From positions 248,001 to 312,000 of the forward strand of contig CAVUUF010000016.1 in the NCBI GenBank assembly GCA_963744575.1: a stretch of 64,000 nt of DNA, read 5' to 3'. Each line of letters starts with the position of its first letter. Positions within the stretch are counted from its first letter, which is position 1. Shown in pieces: positions 1-7,323 of this stretch. Made by a program: the position numbers and the translations under genes. The notes beneath the pieces are model-generated. The model was not told where the DNA came from. It worked only from the letters and a program-made list of their open reading frames with translations, and made no database searches. Source of the stretch: Palsa-504 sp963744575. GTDB lineage: Bacteria; Actinomycetota; Actinomycetes; Streptosporangiales; Streptosporangiaceae.

Positions 1-949
1 CGACGGGCAGCCTCCCGCGCTGGTCGACGTCACGCCCGCCGCGGTCGCAGAGCTCTCGCTGGAGCCAGGCAGCCAGGTGTGGCTCAGCGTTAAGGCCACT
101 GACCTCGAGGTCTACCCGCAAGGCCGCGCGCAGGGCAGGCCAGGTACGGGGAACGCGGCCGGGGCCTAAAAAGGCCGCGATGGCGGTGTCTGCCAGGTCG
201 CCGGCCGGTCCCGCCTTGTCCGCGCTGACCGGTATGAGCACCACCTCGTCCACGGTGTCCCGCCATGGCTCAAGCAGGCCGGGGAGCTCGCTCAGCCGCC
301 GGGCCGCGATCCAGGTCTGCTCGGGCCTGATGCCGGTCCGGCGGAAGTGCGCGGCGTAGGCGGGCAGCCGGGACAGGAACGCCGCGGATCCCTCGAGCTC
401 GGCGATCTGGCCGGCGCCCACCCCGGCCATCACGTTGACGTAGACGCCGGGCACAGGACGGCCGGCGGCCTTGGCCTGCGCGCGGATCTCCCCGGCGGCG
501 GCCCGGGCCAGCTCCGGCGTGACCGTGTTCAGCAGCACGCCGTCGGCCAGCGTCGCGCCGAGCTCGCGCATCCGCGGTCCGAGGGCGCCGACGATGACCT
601 CGGCGGGCGTGCGATCTCGCAGGTAGGCGACGGCCTCGGTCATCCGCCGCAACGGGTGCGCGCCCGACCCGCTGCCGATCCCGAGCCGCAGCCGCTCGGG
701 CAGCAAGCCGGTCTCCGCCACGTGCCGCAGGATGGCTTCCGGCGGGACGTCGCTGATCGGCACCACGGCGGTCCCGAGCGTGATCCGCGTCGTCGCGGCG
801 GCCATCCTGGCCAGCTGGCCGATGCCGTCCTTCCCGGGCGGGTGGTTGACCCAGAGCGAGCGGTAGCCGCCGGCCTCCACCCGGGCCGCGAGGCTGGCGA
901 CCACCGGATCGGGGGTGCTGGTCCTGAGCTCGAACCCGAGGTGCGTCAC
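1..949 (-). CDS. LLM-class (luciferase-like) F420/flavin-dependent oxidoreductase, 3' end unresolved
   Basis: Starts at GTG 949, which overlaps the stop of the upstream gene (GTGA, 946-949), so the two are translationally coupled. The protein begins VTHLGFELRTS and contains ITLGTAVVP, RLRLGIGSGSG and VYVNVMAGVGAG, the pattern of bacterial luciferase-like monooxygenases; in Actinobacteria these mostly use coenzyme F420 or FMN. Family similarity seems to end near residue 260 (DTAIAAF). The frame then stays open to the window edge, over the antisense of modC. A run of five A (168-172) lies at that point; one base fewer would give DTAIAAF followed by TAG. The true end may therefore be near 166, or the frame may really run on. 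Confidence 0.65.
   Translation of the reverse strand, partial: MTHLGFELRTSTPDPVVASLAARVEAGGYRSLWVNHPPGKDGIGQLARMAAATTRITLGTAVVPISDVPPEAILRHVAETGLLPERLRLGIGSGSGAHPLRRMTEAVAYLRDRTPAEVIVGALGPRMRELGATLADGVLLNTVTPELARAAAGEIRAQAKAAGRPVPGVYVNVMAGVGAGQIAELEGSAAFLSRLPAYAAHFRRTGIRPEQTWIAARRLSELPGLLEPWRDTVDEVVLIPVSADKAGPAGDLADTAIAAFLGPGRVPRTWPALRAALRVDLEVSGLNAEPHLAAWLQRELCDRGGRDVDQRGRLPV
2..169 (+). CDS. modC: Molybdate ABC transporter ATP-binding protein, C-terminal TOBE end (partial)
   Basis: Only the last 55 codons are in the window; the gene enters from the left and stops at TAA 167-169. The segment VTPAAVAELSLEPGSQVW followed by VKATDLEVYP is typical of the molybdate-binding TOBE domain at the C-terminus of ModC-type ABC ATPases, which energise molybdate import at the inner face of the membrane. 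Assignment rests on this short motif, so another TOBE-containing ABC ATPase is possible. Molybdate uptake would suit the molybdenum-dependent CO dehydrogenase and FdhD farther along the window. The tail lies antisense to the end of the next gene's reading frame. Confidence 0.7.
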   Translation, partial: DGQPPALVDVTPAAVAELSLEPGSQVWLSVKATDLEVYPQGRAQGRPGTGNAAGA

Positions 950-1710
950 CGGAACCCCGGCGAGCCGATCTCGCGGCGGCGCAGGTCGCGCTGGATGTCC
1001 CGGCCCAGTTTCCTGGTCTCCCGGCGGTTGAGCATGGCTCCCGCGGCGGCGCCGGTGAGCAGCGGTCCCAGGGAGACTGCGCTGCGCCCGACCCGGGAGA
1101 TGATCCGCCGGCGCAGCAACCGGGCCAGCGGCGACCCGGAGGCGAGGACCAGGCCGCCCTCGATCATGAACACGCCCCGGCGGTGCGCCCAGGCGGCGAG
1201 GTAGTTGCCCATCCGCTCGGTAAAGTTCCCCCGGGCCTGGGCGCCGTAGGCCTCGTGGAGTTCGGCCACGAGCTTGATCTCGATGCCCACGACCACCAGG
1301 GTTTCCGCTGCCACCTCGACCGGGAAGGCGGGCAGCACCGGCAGGATGGCGGCCATGCCCGCGGCACCGCCCGCCGCCGCGGCGGCGTGCGACGCGTGCT
1401 CGATGAGGGTGTCGGCGATCTCGTCGGCGGACTTGCCGGGAAACTGGGCCCGCAGCGTGGCCTGGTCGCGGACCCGCAGCCGCGGCGCCATCACGACCAC
1501 CTGGCCGACCAGCCATTCGGTGCCCGAACCCGCGCGCCGCCGCACCGCCCGGGTACCGCGGCCCGCCGCCCGGGCGCTCGCGGTCGCGGCCCGGTTGAAC
1601 GCGCCCAGCAGCCTGCGCTGCTCCTGTGGCTGGTCCGTCTCGCTGACGTCGGTCGCTACTTCGGCGGCGCGCAGCGAGAGCTCGGTTGCCTCGGTTTCCG
1701 GTTCAGCCAT
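946..1710 (-). CDS. Conserved hypothetical protein with hydrophobic segment
   Basis: A 254-residue protein I cannot assign to a named family. Residues 1-35 are acidic and Gln-rich, 36-60 are basic. Residues about 105-150 form an Ala-rich then hydrophobic stretch with ILPVLPAFPVEVAAETLVVVG, and a second weak hydrophobic segment lies near 215-230 before a very basic tail. This resembles membrane-associated proteins of the EcsC-like or similar actinobacterial type, but the match is only by eye. It is the first gene of a two-gene unit with the LLM oxidoreductase (GTGA overlap). Confidence 0.7.
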   Translation of the reverse strand: MAEPETEATELSLRAAEVATDVSETDQPQEQRRLLGAFNRAATASARAAGRGTRAVRRRAGSGTEWLVGQVVVMAPRLRVRDQATLRAQFPGKSADEIADTLIEHASHAAAAAGGAAGMAAILPVLPAFPVEVAAETLVVVGIEIKLVAELHEAYGAQARGNFTERMGNYLAAWAHRRGVFMIEGGLVLASGSPLARLLRRRIISRVGRSAVSLGPLLTGAAAGAMLNRRETRKLGRDIQRDLRRREIGSPGFR

Positions 1711-1766
1711 GACCTACCCCTACCCCTGATCCCCCGTCACCCACCTGTCCTCCTTCTGGCTGGCCC

Positions 1767-2435
1767 TCAGTTCGGGTTGTACGGCGCGTTCCTCAGATCG
1801 GCAGCCGGCCGGGAGGTGGTGGTGCGCAGCATGGCGGTCTCCCGGGATAGCAGCGCGCGCTCCAGCCCCAGCCGGCGCAGCGTGTCGGACTCGGCCAGCA
1901 GCGCCTGGCGTTCCGGCAGGTCGATGACCATGGCCGCGGCGACGACGAACGACAGCAGCGCCGGTTCGGCGGGCAGTTCCTCGAGCCTGACCGTGGCGCC
2001 GCCCCATTCGGTCAGCGCGTCCAGGTATTCGCGGAACGCGGCCTGGATCACCCGCACGGCGGCCTCGCCCGACGCCGGGTCGTCCGGCTCATCGCCGAGC
2101 ATCTCGACCTCGCCCTGCAGGTACGGACGCGTCTCGTCCAGGGCACGCAGCCGGAACCGCTGGGTGCCCACGGTGATGACGTCGTACCGGCCGTCCGGAT
2201 GCTGGTCGACCCGGCGCAGGGTGGCGGTACAGCCGATCTCGTACAGCGACTGCACGCCGTCGATGCCGGTCTCGCGGCCCTTGCGGATCGCGATCACGCC
2301 GAACCGGCGCGGCTGCGGGCCGTCCAGCAGGTCCCGGACGAGCTGGCGGTATCTCTCCTCGAAGATGTGCAGCGGCAGGAGCATGCCGGGATAGAGCACC
2401 GCGCCGAGCGGAAACAACGGCAGCATCTCGCTCAT
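1767..2435 (-). CDS. LON N-terminal (substrate-binding) domain protein
   Basis: 222 residues. It opens with LPLFPLGAVLYPGMLLPLHIFEERYRQLV, split here as LPLFPLGAVLYPG and HIFEERYRQLV, the hallmark of the LON substrate-binding (PUA-like) domain. The rest follows the domain: FGVIAIRKG, YEIGCTATL, DVITVGTQRFRL. There is no AAA or protease domain, so it is the free-standing LON-domain family common in Actinobacteria, of unproven function, likely a protein-binding factor. It starts at ATG 2435. Neighbours on both sides are unrelated. Confidence 0.9.
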   Translation of the reverse strand: MSEMLPLFPLGAVLYPGMLLPLHIFEERYRQLVRDLLDGPQPRRFGVIAIRKGRETGIDGVQSLYEIGCTATLRRVDQHPDGRYDVITVGTQRFRLRALDETRPYLQGEVEMLGDEPDDPASGEAAVRVIQAAFREYLDALTEWGGATVRLEELPAEPALLSFVVAAAMVIDLPERQALLAESDTLRRLGLERALLSRETAMLRTTTSRPAADLRNAPYNPN

Positions 2436-2465
2436 AACCCGACATTACGTGCCGGCGGGCCGCGC

Positions 2466-3380
2466 TCAGACCGTCAGGACGATCTTCCCGCGGATATGGC
2501 CGCTCGCCAGCCGCCGGTAGGCGTCCTGGACCTGGCTGAGCGGGAACGTCGCGGCGATCGGTACCTCCAGCTCGCCGGCCGCGATCAGCCGGGCCAGTTC
2601 GGCCAGCGTGGCCGCGCTGGCTCCGGCCGCGCTGCCCTCGGCCTTGACGCCGTACTCGGCCACGGCGTCGAACCTGACGATAGTGTCGATCCGGGAAGGC
2701 TCGACGCCGAGCTCCAGCGCCAGCTGCACGTAGTCCGCGCCGAACGTGTCGATGAACGCGTCGGCCTTTCCTGCCGCCTGCCGGATCCGGTCGGCCACGC
2801 CGTCGCCGTAGGCCACCGGGATGACCCCGTGCCCGGCCAGCCAGTCGTGGTTGCCCGGGCTGGCCAGCCCGATCACGGTGGCGCCGGGCCGCCGCGCCAG
2901 CTGGACGGCCAGGGATCCGACGCCGCCGGCCGCTCCGGAGACCACCACGGTCTCGCCCTCGGCCGGCGCGACGGCCCGGACGGCGGCGTAGGCCGTGACC
3001 CCGGCGACGAACAGCGCCCCGGCCACCTCCCATGGCATGCCCGCAGGCTTGGCGGTCAGGTTCTGCTCCTCGACCACGGCATACCCGGCCTGGCTGGCCC
3101 GGTTGTCGGTGTAGCCGATGACCTCCTCGCCGACGGCGAAACCGGTCACCCCGGGCCCGGTCTCGGCCACGATCCCGGCCAGGTCGCTGCCCTGCCCGGA
3201 CGGGAACGTGGCCGGCCACCTGGCGTGTAGCAGGCCGGCCCGGATCTTGGCCTCGCCCGGGTTGATTCCCGCCGCCTTGACCTGCACCAGCACCTGGCCT
3301 GGACCGGGCGCCGGCTGCGGCACGTCGACCACCTTGAGGACGTCGACGTCGCCGTACTCGTCGAACCGCACTGCCTTCAT
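2466..3380 (-). CDS. NADP-dependent zinc-independent alcohol dehydrogenase / quinone oxidoreductase
   Basis: 304 residues starting MKAVRFDEYGDVDVLKVVD. I chose ATG 3380 because a GGAGGC ribosome site lies just upstream and family members begin here, although the frame is open farther 5'. The fold is the medium-chain dehydrogenase type: GroES-like N-terminal part with PAPGPGQVLVQVKAAGINPGE, then a Rossmann domain with VVVSGAAGGVGSLAVQLA (nucleotide-binding AxxGGVG). The structural and catalytic zinc cysteines are absent, as in quinone oxidoreductases (zeta-crystallin type). It probably reduces quinones or enones with NADPH. It is divergent from the SWIM gene. Confidence 0.88.
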   Translation of the reverse strand: MKAVRFDEYGDVDVLKVVDVPQPAPGPGQVLVQVKAAGINPGEAKIRAGLLHARWPATFPSGQGSDLAGIVAETGPGVTGFAVGEEVIGYTDNRASQAGYAVVEEQNLTAKPAGMPWEVAGALFVAGVTAYAAVRAVAPAEGETVVVSGAAGGVGSLAVQLARRPGATVIGLASPGNHDWLAGHGVIPVAYGDGVADRIRQAAGKADAFIDTFGADYVQLALELGVEPSRIDTIVRFDAVAEYGVKAEGSAAGASAATLAELARLIAAGELEVPIAATFPLSQVQDAYRRLASGHIRGKIVLTV

Positions 3381-3543
3381 CGGCCTGCCTCCGTTTCTCC
3401 CCAAGTACCCCTCAACTTCGGGCCGCCGCCCGGTATGCCCGCGCCTGGCGTCCAGGTGCGCGGTCACGCGGCGGGCCAGCAGGTCCTGGATGGGTGCGGG
3501 CTGTGTCATCGGCTTCCGAGCCTACCGTCCGGGGGTCCTTCGA

Positions 3544-4920
3544 ATGTCAGTACCATCCGCTAGTGTTTCGATCGTGGCTGAACGCTGGGATCGCGAGCGA
3601 GTACTTGCCCTGGCTCCCGACGCGCCCGCGCAGCGCGCGGCCCAGTCGCTGGCGTCCGGCCGCGCCTGGGCGGCGGCCGGGGCAGCCGGGCCCGGCGCGC
3701 TGTGGGGCGAGTGCCGGGGCAGCGCCGCTACGCCGTACCGCGCCGTGGTCGACCTGTCCGGGCCCGCGTACCGGTGTTCGTGCCCGAGCCGGAAGTTCCC
3801 GTGCAAGCATGTGCTGGCGCTGCTGCTGCGCTGGGCCGACGGGGCCGTGAACGACGACGGCACCGGGCCGCCCGGCTGGGCCGCCACCTGGCTCACCACC
3901 CGGGCGGGCACGGCCGGCCGGGTGGCCACGGCTGACCGGATGGGCATGGCCGGCGAAGCCCGCGAACCCAAGGACCCCGAGGCGGCGGCCAGACGCGCCC
4001 TCCAGCGTGAGGGCCGGGTCACGTCCGGGCTGGCCGAGCTCGACCGGTGGCTCGGTGACCAGGCGCGCCAGGGCCTGGCCGCCAGCCAGCAGGCCGGCTA
4101 CGGCCACTGGGACGACATCGCCGCCCGGATGATCGACGCGCAAGCCCCCGCCCTGGCCGAGCGGCTGCGCGCCCTGGCCGCGGTGCCGCATTCCGGCGCG
4201 GGCTGGGACGGCCGGCTCCTCGAGGAGTACGCGCTGCTCCACCTGCTCGCCGTCGCCTACCGGCGGCAGGCCGAGCTGCCGCCGCCGCTGCGGGAGACGG
4301 TCCGGTCCCGGATCGGCTTCACCCTCCGCCAGGCCGACGTGCTGGCCGGGGGCGAGCCGGTGCGGGACCGCTGGCAGGTGCTGGGCCGCCGGGACCTCGA
4401 GCAGGACCGGGTCCGGGTCCGCCGGACGTGGCTGCTCGGCCGGAAGACCGGCCGGGACGCGCTGGTACTCAGCTTCGCGGCCATCGGCCAGGGGCTCGAC
4501 GACTCGCTGACCGTCGGCACCGAGACCGACGCCGAACTGGTCTTCTATCCCGGCGCCGTCCCGCTGCGCGCCGTCGTGCTGACCCGGCACGGTGCCGCCG
4601 ACGGCGGTGCCGGCCACGGCGGGCCGCCGCCCGGCGGCACCGTCACCGGGCTGCTGGCCTCCTACGCGGCGGGGCTCGCCGCGGACCCCTGGCTGGACAG
4701 CTGGCCGGCCGTCGTCGATGTCACCCCGGCCCGCGCCCCGGTCCCGGCGGTGTGCGACGCGGACGGCGACGCCCTGCCGCTGCACCCGGGCGCCGGCGAC
4801 TGCTGGCTCCTGTTCGCGCTGTCCGGCGGCCGGACGGTGCGGGTGGCCGGGGAGTGGACCCCGCGCGGCCTGTGGCCGCTGACCGCCTGGGACGAAGGCG
4901 GGCGGGCGGTGCGGCTATGA
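3544..4920 (+). CDS. SWIM zinc finger protein, first gene of the SWIM-DUF5691-MoxR-DUF5682-VWA operon
   Basis: 458 residues from ATG 3544 (GGGGGT seven bases upstream); GTG 3574 (VAERWDRERVLALAPDAP) is an alternative that fits the usual family start. The SWIM zinc motif is C78-x-C80-x6-C87-x-H89 (YRCSCPSRKFPCKH). SWIM fingers bind DNA or protein. The remaining 350 residues are helical and Arg/Leu-rich with no recognised catalytic motif. The last codons overlap the next gene (ATGA 4917-4920), so translation is coupled. Context suggests it acts with the MoxR chaperone-like ATPase and the VWA protein encoded downstream; the actual role is unknown. Confidence 0.88.
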   Translation: MSVPSASVSIVAERWDRERVLALAPDAPAQRAAQSLASGRAWAAAGAAGPGALWGECRGSAATPYRAVVDLSGPAYRCSCPSRKFPCKHVLALLLRWADGAVNDDGTGPPGWAATWLTTRAGTAGRVATADRMGMAGEAREPKDPEAAARRALQREGRVTSGLAELDRWLGDQARQGLAASQQAGYGHWDDIAARMIDAQAPALAERLRALAAVPHSGAGWDGRLLEEYALLHLLAVAYRRQAELPPPLRETVRSRIGFTLRQADVLAGGEPVRDRWQVLGRRDLEQDRVRVRRTWLLGRKTGRDALVLSFAAIGQGLDDSLTVGTETDAELVFYPGAVPLRAVVLTRHGAADGGAGHGGPPPGGTVTGLLASYAAGLAADPWLDSWPAVVDVTPARAPVPAVCDADGDALPLHPGAGDCWLLFALSGGRTVRVAGEWTPRGLWPLTAWDEGGRAVRL

Positions 4921-6227
4921 GCACCTGGCAGGACCTGGTCACCGCCGCCCTCCTTGGTACCGAACGGAGCACGGTTCCCGTGGTCGCCGTCCGCTGCGTG
5001 CCCACCCCGGCCGAACCGGATGATCCGGCGGTGCTGCTGCTCGACCAGGCCGCGCTGCTGACGGTCGCGCGGCGGGGCGGGCGCCCGGCCGACCGCGCCG
5101 AGCCGCTGCCGGCGGCCGGACCAGACCTCGCACCCGCGGTGAGCCCGGCGGCCGGGTACCGGCTGGCCCGGATGCTCGGCGGGACGTATCCCGAGCTGCT
5201 GACCGAATGGCTGGCGGCGGCCGTGACCCGCGGCCGCCGCATCCCGGCCCAGCTGCTGCCCGCACTGCTCGACCGGGTTCGGCGGATGGTGCCGGCCGAC
5301 ACGGAGCTGCGCCGCCTGGCGGCCGAGGCGGGCGGGGCGCGGGCGCGCTGGCTGGCCGGCCTCAACCCGGACTGGAAGTTCGTGCTGGCCGAGCCGCTCG
5401 GCGACGATGCCTGGCGGCGGGGCACCGCCGTCCAGCGGCGAGGCTACCTCACCGCACTGCGCGGCCGCGATCCCGGGTCGGCCAGGGACCTGATCGCGGA
5501 CGGCTGGGCCGCGGCCGGGCCGGACGAGCGCGTCATGTTTCTCAAGGCGATGGCGCGCGGCCTGAGCCTGGCCGACGAGACCCTGCTCGAAACCGCGCTT
5601 GACGACGGCAACGCCTGGGTCCGCAAGATGGCGGCCGACGTGCTCGCCGCCCTGCCCGGGTCAGCCCTGGCCCGGCGGATGACCGGGCGCGCCGTCGGCT
5701 GCCTGAAGCTGCATCAGGGCCACCGCGGCACCCGGCTGGTCGTCACCCGGCCGGCCCGGTGCGACGCCGCCATGCGGCGGGACGGCATCACACCGGGCCC
5801 GAACGCGGCCGCCGGGCCCCTGACCGGCCAGGCGCACATCATGCTCGAGGTGCTGGCCCGGACTCCGCTGGGCACCTGGACCGCGGAGTTCGCCCGGCCC
5901 GCAGCACAGATCCTCGCCCTGCCGTCGGGTGGCTGGGCACCGGCGCTGTTCACCGGCTGGTCACGGGCGGCCATCGCCCAGCGCGACCAGGAATGGATGG
6001 CCGCCCTGGCCACCTGGGCCCTGGCGGGCGGCCTGCCCGACACGCCCGCGGGCGCCGAGACGCTGCGCCAGCTGGTCCGGCGGGCCGACCCGGCGCCGCT
6101 CGCCGCTTCCGGGATCACCCTCGGCGTGGCCCCGGCCACGCGGCCGGCCGTCCGCGACGCACTCACCATGCTGCGTTTCCGCTACGAGATGCTGAAGGAG
6201 CTGGACGATGACGACAGTGCTGGCTGA
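4917..6227 (+). CDS. DUF5691 family protein
   Basis: 436 residues beginning MSTWQDLVTAALLGTERSTVP, the characteristic opening of DUF5691 proteins, with ATG overlapping the SWIM gene's stop. Residues about 215-250 (LLETALDDGNAWVRKMAADV) read as a HEAT-like helical repeat, and the preceding ISOLATED phrase DPGSARDLIADGWA suggests another repeat. Such repeats are protein-binding scaffolds, so an adaptor or client-recognition role for the MoxR ATPase is a reasonable inference. No catalytic motif is seen. The end overlaps the MoxR gene by 20 bases. Confidence 0.85.
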   Translation: MSTWQDLVTAALLGTERSTVPVVAVRCVPTPAEPDDPAVLLLDQAALLTVARRGGRPADRAEPLPAAGPDLAPAVSPAAGYRLARMLGGTYPELLTEWLAAAVTRGRRIPAQLLPALLDRVRRMVPADTELRRLAAEAGGARARWLAGLNPDWKFVLAEPLGDDAWRRGTAVQRRGYLTALRGRDPGSARDLIADGWAAAGPDERVMFLKAMARGLSLADETLLETALDDGNAWVRKMAADVLAALPGSALARRMTGRAVGCLKLHQGHRGTRLVVTRPARCDAAMRRDGITPGPNAAAGPLTGQAHIMLEVLARTPLGTWTAEFARPAAQILALPSGGWAPALFTGWSRAAIAQRDQEWMAALATWALAGGLPDTPAGAETLRQLVRRADPAPLAASGITLGVAPATRPAVRDALTMLRFRYEMLKELDDDDSAG

Positions 6228-7323
6228 GGGCGGAGCCGCCCAGACCACCGTCCTGCGGCCGCACGCGGAGCAGGAGCACCGGGCCGAGCTGGCCGCGCTG
6301 GCCGCCGGGGACGACCGGCCGCGCCCCCCGGGCTGGCGGCTGTCCCCCTGGGCGGTGACCGCCTACCTGCTGGGCGGCACGGCCGCGGACGGGACCGTGA
6401 TCACCCCGAAGTACGTCGGTTCCCGCCGCCTCATCGAGGTGGCGGTGGCCACGCTGGCCACCGACCGGGCGCTGCTGCTGCTCGGCGTGCCGGGCACGGC
6501 GAAGACGTGGCTGTCCGAGCACCTGGCCGCCGCGGTGTCCGGCGACTCCACGCTGATGGTGCAGGGCACCGCGGGAACCGCCGAGGAGGCAGTCCGGTAC
6601 GGCTGGAACTACGCCCGGCTGATCGCCGAGGGCCCGTCCCGGGACGCGCTGGTGCCGAGCCCGGTGATGCGGGCGATGGCGGGCGGCCAGATCGCCCGGG
6701 TCGAGGAGCTGACCCGGATGCCTTCGGACGTGCAGGACGCGCTGATCACCATCTTGTCCGAGAAGATCCTGCCGGTCCCTGAGCTCGGCACCGAGCTGCA
6801 GGCGGTCCGCGGCTTCAACGTCATCGCCACCGCCAACGACCGGGACCGCGGCGTGAACGACCTGTCCAGCGCGCTGCGCCGGCGGTTCAACACCGTGGTG
6901 CTCCCGGTGCCCGCCTCGGCCGAGCAGGAGGTGGATATCGTCACCCGCCGGGTGGCCCAGCTCGGCCGGTCGATCGGGCTGCCGGACACCCCGCACGGCG
7001 CTGAGGAGATCAGGCGGGTGGTCACGGTCTTCCGCGAGCTGCGCCAGGGGGTCACCGAGGACGGCCGGGCCAAGGTCAAGTCGCCCAGCGGCACGCTGTC
7101 CACCGCCGAGGCGATCTCCGTGATCACCAGCGGCCTGGCGCTGGCCGCGCATTTCGGCGACGGCGTGCTCCGCCCGGCCGACGTGGCGGGCGGCATCACC
7201 GGCGCCGTCGTCCAGGACCCGGTCGCGGACCGGGTGGCATGGCAGGAGTACCTCGAGACGGTCGTCAGGGACCGCGACGACTGGAGCGACTTCTACCGGG
7301 CCTGCCGCGACGCTGCCGGATGA
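6208..7323 (+). CDS. MoxR-type AAA+ ATPase of the SWIM/VWA operon
   Basis: 371 residues. Walker A is GVPGTAKT (93-100). The Walker B position reads GGQIARVEEL (159-168), with EE instead of the usual DE. Sensor 1 is VIATAN (205-210) and an arginine-finger region ALRRRF follows (222-227). The order matches MoxR/RavA-like AAA+ proteins, which remodel or help mature partner proteins with a VWA-domain cofactor. A VWA protein is encoded two genes downstream. Its start lies inside the DUF5691 gene and its stop overlaps the next start (ATGA 7320-7323). It differs clearly from the second MoxR protein at 30.2 kb. Confidence 0.92.
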   Translation: MTTVLAEGGAAQTTVLRPHAEQEHRAELAALAAGDDRPRPPGWRLSPWAVTAYLLGGTAADGTVITPKYVGSRRLIEVAVATLATDRALLLLGVPGTAKTWLSEHLAAAVSGDSTLMVQGTAGTAEEAVRYGWNYARLIAEGPSRDALVPSPVMRAMAGGQIARVEELTRMPSDVQDALITILSEKILPVPELGTELQAVRGFNVIATANDRDRGVNDLSSALRRRFNTVVLPVPASAEQEVDIVTRRVAQLGRSIGLPDTPHGAEEIRRVVTVFRELRQGVTEDGRAKVKSPSGTLSTAEAISVITSGLALAAHFGDGVLRPADVAGGITGAVVQDPVADRVAWQEYLETVVRDRDDWSDFYRACRDAAG

